DNA of 64,000 bases, taken from positions 1,063,039-1,127,038 of the forward strand of contig NW_015971541.1 in the NCBI RefSeq assembly GCF_000182565.1, in the 5' to 3' direction. This document shows positions 10,632 to 21,889 of the stretch, piece by piece. Both the position numbers and the translations under genes were made by a program. The notes under the pieces are model-generated. The model saw only the letters and a program-made list of their open reading frames with translations. It was not told the DNA's origin and did not search any database. How positions within the stretch are numbered: the first letter of the stretch is position 1; the number at the start of each line of letters is the position of its first letter. The DNA is from Spizellomyces punctatus DAOM BR117. Its lineage: Eukaryota; Chytridiomycota; Chytridiomycetes; Spizellomycetales; Spizellomycetaceae.

Positions 10632-12173
10632 ATGGTCTTAGAAGCAACCGTCTTGGTGTACGTAGACGCAAAATTTGGGCGCCGTAGTTTGATTTGCAAA
10701 TAAATTCTTGGTACCTTAGGTTGGATAACTCGGAATGGATGCGCAACGGCGACTACACTCCGACGCGGATGGAAGCGCAAAGCGATGCTGTAACGTTTCT
10801 CTTCAATGCAAAAACACAGTCAAATCCTGAAAACACTGTTGGTCTTATGACTATGGCGGGCAAAAGGTACGCCTTTGTATTGCGTATGGCCGCGGCATTC
10901 GAAAGCGACAGAGTCTCACGCGACTGACAACAGCCCCGAAGTGTTGGTGACCCTGACGCCCGATATTGGAAAAATTTTGACGGCCTTGCACAATATACGA
11001 ATTGCGGGTAAGGTTAACCTTTCCACTGGCGTCCAGATTGCACAGGTAACGTTTACGGGTTCCACGAGTGTGTCGAGTACTTGACAGAGTGCTTAGAGTA
11101 CTCACGCCGTGATTACTGTTAGCTCGCATTGAAACATCGACAGAACAAAAATCAGCGCCAACGTATTGTCGTATTTGTTGGTAGCCCACTAGAAGAAGAT
11201 GAGAAAACTCTTGTCCGACTTGGCAAGAAATTGAAGAAGAACAATGTTGCGGTGGATATTGTCAACTTTGGAGAGGAGTCGGAGAATACCCAAAAATTGG
11301 AAGCCTTCGTGGCTGCTGTTAACAGCAACGACAATAGGTAGAGCTGGACGAATTCTGGGGATTCGGAGATAACGCGTGACGTGCTGACCGCTTCCTGAAC
11401 AAATCAGTCATTTGGTTTCCATCCCTCCTGGACCACACATTCTTAGCGATGTTCTTCTTACATCACCTATTGTTGCTGGAGAAGACGGGGCGCCACCGGG
11501 TTTTGCTTCTGGAAGTGGCTTTGAATTTGGTGTTGACCCGAATTTGGATCCCGAATTGGCTTTGGTGCGTCTAGACGTCAGCAGCTCGAGCTGTATGTCG
11601 ACTCGTTCTTCTAATCTGAGCTACTCAACGACAGGCACTACGGATATCTATGGAGGAGGAAAGGGCACGACAGGAGGCGGCAAACCGAGGAGGGGCTGAA
11701 GGTGCAGCTGGGGGCGATGCAATGGTAGTAGATTCAGCCTTCAGCGCTCCAACAACCGCAGCAGGAGGTTCTACAGAGGAGGAGGACATGCTTCAACAAG
11801 CTCTTGCTATGTCTATGGGACAACAGCCAGGGGTATGTGGAATGTGAAATTATTAGCTCACCCATGGGGAAAGCTGACGCGTGTGGCACATAGGGTGCAG
11901 CTATGGACGTTGAATTGTCTGAAGAAGAACAAATGGCGCGGGCCATTGCAATGTCCATGAGCCAGGTAATGCAGAGACTTTTTCAACAGTCGAAATTGAC
12001 ATTTAACCGTCCCTTGATTGATGACACAGGGAGGTGACCAAGCAGCGGACATGAATTCAATCATAAGCTCTTTGCCGGGTGTCAACATGGACGATCCTCG
12101 ACTTCGTGCCGCGCTAGAGGGTGGTTCAAAGGCTGAAGAGAAAAAGGATGGAGAGGACAAGAACAAAAAATGA
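10632..12173 (+). CDS. RPN10: 26S proteasome regulatory subunit RPN10 (ubiquitin receptor S5a)
   Basis: Polyubiquitin receptor at the base-lid interface of the 19S particle. Exons 10632-10657, 10720-10866, 10934-11045, 11123-11337, 11408-11564, 11635-11832, 11894-11965 and 12030-12173 give 356 residues. The N-terminal VWA domain starts [20 protein letters not shown] and contains [46 protein letters not shown] and [15 protein letters not shown]. The linker [15 protein letters not shown] leads into the first ubiquitin-interacting motif ([12 protein letters not shown]). Two further UIM-like helices follow, [13 protein letters not shown] and [12 protein letters not shown], so this protein has three where human has two and yeast one. 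A Lys/Glu-rich tail ends at TGA 12171-12173. Confidence 0.96.
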
Positions 12174-12978
12174 GATAGTGTATCTATAACTGCCCATCAG
12201 AATCAGTAATCTCCTGCAAACAAAAAGGAAAAACCATATATCTGACTCTAGCCAACATTGATTGTCATCGACCACCCGCATCTCAACATGTAGATATCGA
12301 CAATTCAGCGTGTCCAGAAAGTCGATAACGCTGTGCGAACAGGCTCTCCTAGTCCCACCGCTAGCCATTGAGTCTACCTTTAACCTGGGGGGTAAAACAG
12401 TGCAAGCTGTAGGGAATTCAAGAAGCAACGAGGTTTCGACGTGGTAAGGCAACCACTAAGATATGCGTGAACGGGTGGGGTTGCTTCTACTTGAAGTCGA
12501 AACATATCAGTAAGCAGCTGCGCTCTCTAGGTGCGTACCTGTGATCACGGGCAGTCTGACCATAGCAGCTTGCATGTCGAAAGGGGAAGGATGAGACCAC
12601 TCCTCCAGTGAGTTGATCTCAATCAAAGAGTTAGATGATCGGTGTAGATGGATGGGATTCAGAAGAGAGGGATGGCTCTTTATATTCCATAAGAAGGTGC
12701 GATTGTCACGACAGCGACAATGAACAGAACATGAAAGCTGATTGGAATATGGACCCGTTATTGCGTGATGACTAATCTCCACCTTTCAAGAACTAACCGC
12801 GCGACTAAGCGTACATTCGAATGAACCATGAATTTTTCGTTGCGATGTCCCAGTTTCGCAACTGAATGAGTTGTTGGGCATTTGTGTTTTACGACGCACA
12901 TTTTCTTACAGGCCGAATCATCTGGTTGCGTCCCTATCACACCCTTGGCATACCATTTTGAGGACAAACGCAGCCGAC
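12174..12978. other. Intergenic between RPN10 and eIF3i
   Basis: About 800 bp with only short, low-quality frames on either strand. It presumably holds the RPN10 3' region and the eIF3i promoter. No RNA gene or repeat was recognised. Confidence 0.4.
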
Positions 12979-14556
12979 ATGGTAAGGAATGATGAGAAGG
13001 ATGATCATGGCCCAGCAGGCTATTATTGGCGGCAGCCATCCACCGTTACCACTGGCGATTCACATATGCTTCACAGCGTCCCATTCTTTTACACGGACAT
13101 ACTCGGTCGTTGACCAAAATCAAATATAACCGCGACGGTGATCTCCTTTTTTCGACTTTCAAAAGACAACAAGCCAAACGTCTGGTTTTCTCATAATGGC
13201 GAGCGTCTCGGAAGTTACAATGGACACAACGGAGCTGTATGGGATTTGGACGTTAGCTGTGAGTTGCCACGCCGGGAATACCTGGCTCGACAGTTGCTAT
13301 GGAAAGCTTGTTGAGTGGAGGCCAGTCGCTTACTTATCCTCATTAGACGACAGCACTCGACTATTGACGGGATCAGCCGATAACAGCTGCAGACTCTGGG
13401 AGGTTCAAACCGGACGGCAACTTTTCCAATGGAATACGCGGACGGCAGTGAGAGCAGTGCAATTTGCACAGGGAAACCGGATGGCATTGTACGTCACGGA
13501 TGCTACGATGGGCCAGCCTTCAACAATCTGGATCGTCCCAGTCGAGGAGGATCTCGAGAACCGTATGTGTATCGCTTTCAGATGCGGATTTGGCTACGAT
13601 ACTTATGCTCTATCAACAACAGAAACTGACGAGTTTATTCGCAAAATCGTAATTACCGGTCCCAAAGCCACCGTTGCATCATGGGGTGATTTGAACAAAA
13701 CTATTTACACGGGTCACGAAGATGGAACCATTACAATTTGGGATGCAGAGGTAATTCGGACCGAGCGATTGTGTTTTAAAGCTATCGATGTATTAAATCC
13801 TTGTCGTGTGACAGACTGGAGAGAAGATAAAGTCCGTAAAAAGCCACACAGAATCGATCTCCGATATGCAATGGTCCAAGGATTTCGGTTACTTCATTAC
13901 AGCCTCGAAGGATCAGACTTCGAAGATCTTTGACGGAAAGACCCTTAAAGTGATGAAGACATACACAACGGAGCGTCCCGTGAACTCAGCTTCATTGTCT
14001 CCAATCCGACCTCACGTAAGTTGAAGTACCATTGCAGAGTTGTCGTACGGCTCGGTAACACGCAGTGTTTTTGCTCTTTGTAGATTATGCTCGGTGGTGG
14101 TCAGGAGGCGATGAATGTGACCACAACTGGGGCCAAGCAAGGAAAGTTCGAAGTTCGGTAAGTTCACATGATCTCCCTTATATGGCCGATCTGGAGGGTG
14201 GGCCAGTCGCATGATTCCACTAACCGCGTTACTATCTACAATTAGCTTTTTCCACTTACCTTTCGAGGAAGAGATTGGTCGAGTGAAGGGACATTTCGGT
14301 CCGATCAACACTCTGGCATTCCACCCTGATGGCCGAAGGTATGAGATGGCGGTAGCAAGCTAGGATAACCTGTTTATGATGCTGACTTCCGATACGCAGT
14401 TTTGCAAGCGGTGGTGAAGACGGTTTCGTTCGACTCCATCATTTCGACGAGGATTACTTTACATTCAAGTACGTGTCCAACACTCCTCGATATTGTGAGT
14501 CGCATTTCTAAGATCCGTTCCTTCTGAATAGATACGAAGAGGAAACCCTTGAGTAA
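12979..14556 (+). CDS. TIF34: Translation initiation factor eIF3 subunit i (TIF34), one apparent frameshift
   Basis: WD40 beta-propeller subunit of eIF3, bound to eIF3b and eIF3g. Exons: 12979-12981 (only the ATG is coding), 13077-13258, 13347-13562, 13623-13750, 13815-14015, 14084-14157, 14246-14338, 14400-14468 and 14532-14556. The expected product is about 329 residues, the usual family length. Motifs include [82 protein letters not shown] and [20 protein letters not shown]. In exon 2 the frame breaks at the T-run 13157-13159. Upstream sequence is in one frame and SKDNKPNVW in the next, so one T is surplus relative to the family. All other exons join without a break, which favours a sequence error or recent mutation over decay. 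Confidence 0.9.
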
Positions 14557-14870
14557 GCATCCCGCCTTTTTGTATTTATAATGTTCTTGGATAAGGAGCC
14601 GCGGGGGAGCTGTACATAGGGGAAACAGGCATTTCCCACTGAAACGAGTTACCCGGTTGGTGTCACTTGAAAGCCTGGGTCGTGGGCCATGCAGGAGGTC
14701 TCAATACACACGTTTAGAAGGAATATATACTTGTCGTGATAATGATTAGGGTTATTGGCTTGAGCTCACACCTGGTATATAATACCATAACTGGTGTGGT
14801 GGCGATCGCATATACCATTCTATCATCTGCACATGAAACAGTTCTAGGAAGTACTTTCTCCTACTCTGCG
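14557..14870. other. Intergenic between convergent genes
   Basis: Lies between the 3' ends of eIF3i (+) and the membrane-protein gene (-). It should hold both poly(A) regions; no other element is seen. Confidence 0.4.
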
Positions 14871-15791
14871 CTATCCAGACGCATGTACTTTTTGTAGCCA
14901 ACCTTTGAGACTATGTCTAAAGTACTGGTTTGCGACTCCACCTATCCCAAACGCCGCAAAAATCCGGCCAATTCTGGCACTGGTCGATTTAGCATATTCT
15001 CTTGCAATAAAGGTACCCCGCTCAGAAGCTTTCGCCGCTGGTCGGTTGTATAGGTCCATTCCTAGAAGATGCATGGGAGTTGATACAAACTGTACTGCAC
15101 ACGGTGTCAACAGCTGAGCAGCAATATCCGCCGGCCGCTTGTCTATTCCCCATGATGTTGTCATTTTCTGCGACAAGATGGAGGGCAGATTGAATGATGC
15201 GAAGATCGTCAAACAGTCTCGGCTCGTGTACAATGCAAAGGAAGACCAAGGTACTGGTCTCGCCTTACCGCTACCAAACCATCTAGTGAAACAGACGTCT
15301 TTTGCGACACACAGGCCGACGTTTGCTATACTGGTGCCGACAAACTTTGGATAGAACCAGTCCCATCCTTCATAATCGCATACGGATTGTATTGTGTTGG
15401 CAGTAAGGTAGGTTCCAGCGTACACTCCAAACATGAAGAGGCAGGCAGGCTGCCGGATAAAATGAAATGGACGAGTGAGGAGATTTCTCGTGCCTGTGGC
15501 TAGTCCTGCGACAAGGGGTTCGGTGCCAGATGCGTTGCGGAAAATGGCACTGTCGATGATAGTTATGATGGGCGCGACAAGGCCTGCTGAAGCAAATGCC
15601 GAAGCTGCTTCGGCGGCGAGGGTATGTGACAGTGGAACGTGTTCATGATGAAGGGTTGCCGACGATGACTGCGAGTCCGTGGAGCGCGACCCTGTTGATA
15701 TTACGTCGGAGTCGCTCCCAGGTTTGGCCGTCGACATGTCCTTGACTTGGGAGGACAGGCAAGCGCTCAGGGAACGTTTAGGAGAGATCAA
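14871..15791 (-). CDS. Predicted organellar multi-pass membrane protein, conserved fungal type
   Basis: Intronless frame of 306 codons. After a Ser/Asp-rich hydrophilic N-terminus (about residues 1-55) come several moderately hydrophobic helices: AAEAASAFASAGLVAPIITI, PACLFMFGVYAGTYLTANTI, FALYTSRDCLTIFASFNLP and, near the end, IGRIFAAFGIGGVANQYF. The small-residue helices and basic loops resemble mitochondrial carrier-like proteins, but the carrier signature Px(D/E)xx(R/K) is not visible. I recall the 'RDCLTIFASFNLP' segment from uncharacterised fungal mitochondrial proteins; that is memory, not a search. An alternative start is the internal Met at residue 19 (MSTAKPG). It is divergent from the flavin-reductase-like gene with only 109 bp between starts. 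Confidence 0.7.
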   Translation of the reverse strand: MISPKRSLSACLSSQVKDMSTAKPGSDSDVISTGSRSTDSQSSSATLHHEHVPLSHTLAAEAASAFASAGLVAPIITIIDSAIFRNASGTEPLVAGLATGTRNLLTRPFHFIRQPACLFMFGVYAGTYLTANTIQSVCDYEGWDWFYPKFVGTSIANVGLCVAKDVCFTRWFGSGKARPVPWSSFALYTSRDCLTIFASFNLPSILSQKMTTSWGIDKRPADIAAQLLTPCAVQFVSTPMHLLGMDLYNRPAAKASERGTFIAREYAKSTSARIGRIFAAFGIGGVANQYFRHSLKGWLQKVHASG

Positions 15792-15900
15792 ACGGAATGG
15801 TGGAAAGAAAACGTGTGCAAGTTAGTCCCACAACTCCGCGTCGCGTCAGCAACTTTGGCGATTTTCGTGGCGTCCTTATCGAGTTGTTGTTCACGACGTA
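15792..15900. promoter_or_regulatory. Short bidirectional promoter region
   Basis: 109 bp between the divergent start codons of the membrane-protein gene (-) and the flavin-reductase-like gene (+), so both promoters must share or overlap this space. No canonical TATA box is evident. Confidence 0.5.
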
Positions 15901-16811
15901 ATGTCTGTTCCTTGCACCGATGGTACACTGCGGCCCGTTCAAGTCGCAAAGCACATGCTTTCGCGCCTTCTATACCCTAACCCCGTCTGCTTCCTCACCA
16001 CCGTCGCTCCACAAACTTCGTCGTCCGACGGCAATGACGCGAACGCAGTGTGTGGATGGAGGCGAAATATCATGACGATCTCATGGTTAACACCTTTGGA
16101 TAACCACGTATGATTGCTTAATAATGTGTGCCTTGATTGATATTCCATTGGTCGATGCTGAATGGATACTTCGTGTTCGTCGGCGGGAACGGACTTTTCA
16201 TCCACATACTAGGGACACTTTATATGTTCAATGAAATCCACACGATATTCGCATACCATGTTGCTATCGACCAATGTCTTTGGTAAGCTCACATAAAACG
16301 GGCTCGAGTGCTTGCTAATTGGTCATCGTATGCTGGCGCTTAACTTCTTTGTTAAGTACTAAATGTGCCGGTGAAAGGAATGGAGAGTCTTGTCACTGCC
16401 GTAGGAGCTTGTTCAGGTGCCGTCGTTGGTGATAAATTTGACCACCTGAACATTCAAATCTGTGCTCCTGGCTGGATAAGTGACGGAGAATGGCCTTCCA
16501 GTTCCTCGAAGACCTCACTTGAACAAGCCCCGCCATCGACGCCAAAATCTGCGAAACAAAAAGCTATTCCCACACACCACCCTGTCCTGGCCATCCCATC
16601 TTGCGCGGCACACTTGATATGTCGTGTTGAGGAGCGGCAAGAACGATATGGACATGATATACTATATTGCGTCATAGATCAAGGATTTGTGAAGCAAGAG
16701 TATTGGGATGGGCGAAACTTTGCACCGACTTCCGAGAGTGTTCCACCTTTTCTCAGTTTTCTGGGAACAAAGCGATTTGCCTATACTGTGCCTGCAGTCA
16801 CTGCAACGTAA
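15901..16811 (+). CDS. Flavin-reductase-like domain protein (FMN-binding split barrel)
   Basis: Exons 15901-16107, 16213-16282 and 16357-16811 give 243 residues. The path NIMTISWLTPLDNH / GHFICSMKSTRYSHTMLL / FVLNVPVKGMESLVTAVGAC follows the flavin-reductase-like family, in which this segment contacts FMN. The only AG acceptor in the first intron interval (16211-16212) gives exactly this reading. The C-terminal half has the usual HLICRVEE and YCVIDQGFVKQEYWDG strands. Expected activity is NAD(P)H-dependent reduction of FMN or an FMN-binding role; the substrate is unknown. Upstream start alternatives are limited by the divergent neighbour. Confidence 0.82.
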
Positions 16812-17008
16812 TATTGGACTGGCGATGATAGGGAATCATCTGTTTTTGTAGTTACACATGCCCCTCTGAACTCGCCTTACAGATCGCCCGTTTGACACTG
16901 CATCTGCCATATTTGTAAACATAAATCGGGAAAAGCATGTACATACGTGAAGGAATTCCGATCCTCAACACTCTATTTACAATCACTCTCTGCACATGTA
17001 TATCTACC

Positions 17009-18476
17009 TTAAAACTGATCAAGCTTCGTAACTATACCAACACGAACAGCTTGATCAAACGCAGCGAAAACGCATAAACCTTGCTTATCTGGACTCCAGT
17101 CGAATGCAGCAACCGGCTGCTCCGCGACATGTGCATCGTTAATAAGATCAACACTGCCCGCCACTCCCTCTGAAACACCCTTCGCGTCCTTTTTGGAACG
17201 CTGCCCTGGATAGTTACTGCGGAGGCACATGTTAGACATCGTGTGAACTCTGGGGGAGGCAGCATCGATTACTTACTACTTGTAAAGATTCAGCGACCCA
17301 TTTCCACCTGATGTCACAAATATATCCCGATTTTGTGGAAGATGTCGTACCGTCCATATCGTAGTGCTGTGCGGTGCCTTCTCGGTCACGCTGGCGAAGC
17401 CCTTTTCCGGATGCTGTGTTCGCAAATCGAACGCGGTAAAGCTTGATTCCAAGGTGCTAACAACCATCTTGTTCATGGGGATATCCTTGCGATCAAAGTC
17501 TATCGAGCAGACCTGGGTAAATGTGCCATCGTTAGAGTTGTTCAAGGTAGAAGTGTCGGGATACAAGAACTGCACGTACCCCGTTCTTCACGTTGGTTTC
17601 CCAAAGCAGAGACATGGCGCGGAGGTCAAACATCTTCACGTCTCCGTTTTCATACCCCGCGCAAACGACTCGCTCTTCATCATTATAAGAATTGCCTGTT
17701 TAATTGACGCGGTTAGGAAGATCAGATAGGATTCGTACCTAATCAACAGCGTAACCAACCAAATGCCACCGCCCATGTATCATGCACCACTTCGCCTTCC
17801 GCTGGCGCAATCTTTGCAACAGGCTTGTCCTTTTGACGAACGTCCCAAATCTTTACCGCACCTGCACTAACGAATCCATGGTCAGCCCATCCAACCCTCT
17901 TCCGTCGCCAACATTTCAAATAACAAGACGAACCATCCCTACTCCCGGTGGCAAGTTCCGGTGGTCCTTTTTGTGCACCGGCGCCACCACAGCCGTCTAT
18001 GCAGTTGATGATTTGCTCGTGTGCACGCACAGTGAACACCGGCAGCTCGGTCCGCTCTAAATCCCATACAGAGAGACGTCCCTCAAAATCGCCAGTTGCA
18101 AAATGTCGGTTGTTGATAGATGATGCGCCGAAAGTGCCGCATTTAAAGGCGTGCTGCTTTTCTGTCTGCCAGATGTACGGTAATAGATCAGCCAATCATT
18201 TATTCTTTGCTTCGCATAGTGGCCGAAACAAACTTCTTCAGCTTGGCCCTCAAAGACACAACCAACTTGCTAGTCCTCGTCACATCAAGAACTCACCTCG
18301 TGTACCAAGTTAACATCACCGTGCTCCAGTTCGAACACTTGCAGCGCACCCGTCCCCCGCGCATGCTGCCCCAGCACCACGAAACGCGCCGACAGTGGCA
18401 CCCATTTTACGTCGTACGCTGTATATGTAAGGGACTTTTGAACGTGAGTTATGATTTGGGGTTTGTCGAGCGTCAT
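17009..18476 (-). CDS. WDR92: WD-repeat protein WDR92 / DNAAF10 (Monad), axonemal dynein assembly factor
   Basis: Cytosolic WD40 protein that works with the R2TP/prefoldin-like chaperone in preassembly of axonemal dyneins. Exons (transcript order): 18297-18476, 17934-18165, 17760-17861, 17580-17695, 17277-17512 and 17009-17216, giving 357 residues, which equals the human length. Diagnostic stretches are [79 protein letters not shown]-type [46 protein letters not shown] and [20 protein letters not shown]. Every exon junction keeps phase. Two donors are unusual (GTTCGT, GTTGGT). The gene implies a motile flagellum. Confidence 0.96.
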
Positions 18477-18870
18477 CGTGTGGAGATCTACTGCGGAAAA
18501 AGGTCGCTGTCGTGAGCAACGACTTTCGCGTACTGGATTGCTTAGTCATGTGGCACTTTCCGCTTACGTTACTACAAGGCGACCTGGTGTCAATGTCATT
18601 TCTCGTACTTTCCTCGTCGTCCTTCTCATTTCAGTCAAGCAATATTTTGCGAATCTCGGAAGAGATTTGGAATTCCAAAGGCGCAAAACAGAGGAGCCAA
18701 GTCACCGCGCGCGCAAGTTTCGGCTGAGGCTGTCGTATATAGGAAAAAAGTGTAGCATCTCACATCGGAACGTGTACTTTCTGCCATCATGGCATCTGCC
18801 TCGCCTGGAAGGCAGATGCTACTTTCCATTTTATGTATCTCTGGGACATGTACATCGGACCTTTCATTCA

Positions 18871-19118
18871 TCATTTTGTGCGTAGCAGCACGGCCAACAT
18901 TTCTTCGAAATATTCAAAAAGGTCGTTGTTGACTCTTCCCGACTAAGTATGTCCTGCAAGTGGGATAAAGCATTGGATGGCATTGGATTTGCAACGCTTT
19001 GTAAGTTGACGAGTGAATCCGAATCGCTCCTGCATAATAGCGTGGCTTGGATGTGATGATTAAGCATCGATATGGCGCGACTTTCCACAGCTGCTGGCCT
19101 TGACTCCATTTCGCCCAC
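18871..19118 (-). CDS. Candidate small two-exon gene, unknown function
   Basis: A - strand frame from ATG 19118 reads MGEMESRPAAVESRAISMLN and on through a hydrophilic helix. Unspliced it runs to 83 residues. A splice from LVNLQS (donor GTTGCA, a rare donor also needed in CYFIP) to the acceptor at the CTTAG near 18953 gives the natural-looking end SGRVNNDLFEYFEEMLAVLL, RTK, stop at 18871, about 64 residues in all. It resembles subunits of small helical complexes, but I cannot assign it. It sits between divergent WDR92 (-) and methyltransferase (+) starts. Confidence 0.35.
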
Positions 19119-19222
19119 CAGATCTTACACGGTATTAACATTCGCAAGACATTGACAGTTGCCCTCTCAAGCGTCCTGTCTGTGTTTAATCGCAAACTGG
19201 ACTGCAAACCGGCATCGGAGTC

Positions 19223-20134
19223 ATGTCGCCGACAGTCCATCCAGTTGCTGCTCGGGGATTCACCTTGCAGTCAGAGGCATACGAGGCCGCTCGTCCGTCG
19301 TATCCCGCTTCGGCAATATCTTTCATCGTTAACACTGCGCTCCCTTTTCTCTCTAGCCCCGGAGCACAAGTTCTTGACCTAGCTGCGGGAACCGGAAAGC
19401 TTACTCGGCTTCTTGCAGAGCTACCGCTTGGGCGGCTGGAGGCTGTCGAGCCAGCAGAGGGTATGCGGGAACAATTTACAAAAGTCCTGCCTAATGTACC
19501 CATTCACGATGGAAATTCTCACGCTATTCCCTTCTCGGACGGGACGTTTGATGCCGTTTTCGTCGCTCAGGTACTAATGTTCATCACAACGCCATGTTTG
19601 CGAGTTCCTTGACACTCGACCTCCTAGGCCTTTCATTGGTTTGCTGATATCAAAAGTCTGCAAGAAATTGGAAGAGTTCTCAAGCAAAATGGGGGTTGTG
19701 TTCTAATATGGAACATGGAGGAACCGGAAGGGTTGCTCGGTAGAATCAAGAAAACTCATGAACAGTACGAAAGCGGAACTCCCCAGTATAGGCTGGGATT
19801 GTGGAGGGAGGTTTTTCACAATGATCGCGAGGAATTTTTGCAGATCTTCGAACCTATACAGGAGAGGGTCTTCACTAATAGCATTACATGCACGGCGGAT
19901 GGCATTTGGACGAGGATACTAAGTAGGAGTTATGTAGCTTGTTTGGACAAGGACACGCAACAACAGCTAGAACAGGAAGTTCGTCATATGTTGCAAAGTC
20001 CGGAAATAGGTTGGAGAGAGCGGGAAGCTGTAGATGGGACCAAAGAGATGGTTGTAGATATTCCTTTGAGAACGACAGTAGTGTGGTTTGTCAAGCGTAG
20101 TAGACAGTATGGATCTGTAAATATCAATTGGTGA
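19223..20134 (+). CDS. SAM-dependent methyltransferase (class I, type-11-like)
   Basis: Exons 19223-19570 and 19628-20134 give 284 residues. Motif I is VLDLAAGTGKLTRLL (about residues 50-64), followed by the acidic strand end VEPAEGM, the SHAIPFSDGTFDAVFVAQAF segment spanning the intron, and a Trp-rich AFHWFADIKSLQEIGRVLK. The last third (WREVFHNDREEF, IWTRILSRSYVACL) resembles yeast Crg1/Tmt1-like small-molecule methyltransferases. The substrate cannot be read from sequence. The start MSPTVHPVAARGFTLQSEAY places the usual pre-domain 'AYEAARPSYP' correctly. Confidence 0.88.
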
Positions 20135-20326
20135 AAGCCAGCGCTGAAATTGGTTACAAAGCCCTCGCGTTTGGTGAGCCCGACGCGTTTGTCGTCCTTC
20201 TCTCCAGTTCCATTTCATTCTGTAGATCTCGAGGATATTCAACACATTAAGTTTTATACAGTTCCTGGTTCCTATCAGAACTGCACCGAGTCACCTCCTT
20301 CCAATAATAAGATTAAGCTGCTAGCC

Positions 20327-21544
20327 ATGGTCTGCATCACACTGAAGAAGGGTGAGGAGCCTCAGTTCCTGTTTGAGGCCCCAGCTGTTACTCCACTGTC
20401 CGATCTTGTGCCGCAACTTGCAAAGCTGTACAACTATCGTCTGCGCTTGAAAAGATTGATTGATGGTATGAGCGGCATTGTGTGCGTCTGCACTGTGATT
20501 TCAAGGATAATGATAGTAGCATCCCGTCAGCCACGGAGGACCTCGTTGAGTATGGTCTTATGAAACCAGAAAATGAACAGGGATACGATGAGGAGCAGTT
20601 AGAGCAGTTGGCAAAGAACAAAGAGCCCTCAGCTAAGCAGGAAATTCTAAAAGATGGTGTCAAGATCCTGCTCAACCCTGACCCGACTGGCCGACGGACG
20701 GGAGAAGGTAATTCATGAGGAGAACAATGACTTCTTAGAGTTGTCATTATGCCCTTTTGTTTACCAATATCAATCTGTAGCACCCAATGAAGAGATTGCC
20801 CAAGTCGTCCGGAAGACGCTGACGAATGCAAAAGCATGTCTATCACCTGTATGACGGCCGTGTTGTGTCCTCTAACTATCTCCCCAGGGGCATTCTAGCT
20901 CATTTAACGTCTGCCTAGGATCTTATAAAGTCCAACAAGTGTCTAACGGAGGAAATTCTAGACGAGGCTCTTCAAAATATTCGCGGTGCGATAACAATTG
21001 CGTGGCCTATGGGACTACCGGAATGGGAACCGGTGAAGGACATCTTGGACGATAAAGAAGACTTGACTGGCACACAGGTGTGTTTTCCTTGCTTCACGTC
21101 CGAAGAAAAAGCCAATCAAAGGTAATCGTCGCATGAACATTGCAGGCCTCAAAAGAAGTCATAGATCCAGCGTCCGCGTCGATATGGTGGGCTGCCAAAG
21201 AACTTCAGCGGGACAAAAAACTCTTGGATTACGTGGGACGAAACGATAAAACAAAGATTATTGCTAAAATCCAAAAGGTTCATATTGTCATAAAGGGTCC
21301 CTGACGAATTTATTCCAACTTCTCCATCTCGTTGCAGAAAGGACAAGGTCCACCACTTCGTGAAGCACCCATGACCGAAGAAGCACAAAAACAAATGATG
21401 GCATATTATTACCGAAAGCAGGAAGAGAATAAAAAATTGATGGAAAATGATGAGGACGACTATCTGCATTCGCCGTGGGCGAATCCAAAGCATTTGAAGT
21501 CCACGTTCAACGGCGTGGGAAATGTGTCATGGAAGCCACGATAA
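20327..21544 (+). CDS. CFAP298: Cilia- and flagella-associated protein 298 (CFAP298, Kurly/C21orf59)
   Basis: Required for outer dynein arm assembly and ciliary motility in animals and algae. Exons 20327-20465, 20531-20707, 20781-20848, 20919-21077, 21146-21277 and 21338-21544 give 293 residues (human 290). Matching blocks: LKKGEEPQFLFEAPAVTPL, LYNYRLRLKRLID, APNEEIAQVVRKTL, IRGAITIAWPMGLPEWEPV, KEDLTGTQ, IWWAAKELQRDKKLLDYVG, KTKIIAKIQKKGQGPPLRE and, at the C-terminus, YLHSPWANPKHLKSTFNGVG then VSWKPR. All six exons join in phase. This is the second flagellar gene within 4 kb, separated from WDR92 by the methyltransferase. Confidence 0.96.
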
Positions 21545-21889
21545 ATGCTTGTAACAATTTGCTTGTCCCGGTGTGGAAACTGTCAGAGATTTAAGTATGC
21601 AGATTTGGAGCCGGCAACTGTACCATTGTATCATCTCAACTGCTTAAGATAATGATATAAAGGTCAAGCGAGTAACCAAAATGCTATGATTATATCTACA
21701 CAATGAAGCTAGTAAAGCTGGAAATAACACTATCTAAAAGAGACCCAAATCCACTCAGAAAGCAATAGTCCTAACGCATATAGATCGAAACAGCAACAAA
21801 ATAAAAATAATAGTAGGAATAACCGAGGTCCATGTCAAATGCAACGAAACCACTCCATGTCAATATACGCCACGTCGCTCTTGCCGACA
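21545..21889. other. Intergenic between convergent CFAP298 and F-box genes
   Basis: AT-rich 3' flanks of both genes; no gene or RNA recognised. Confidence 0.4.
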
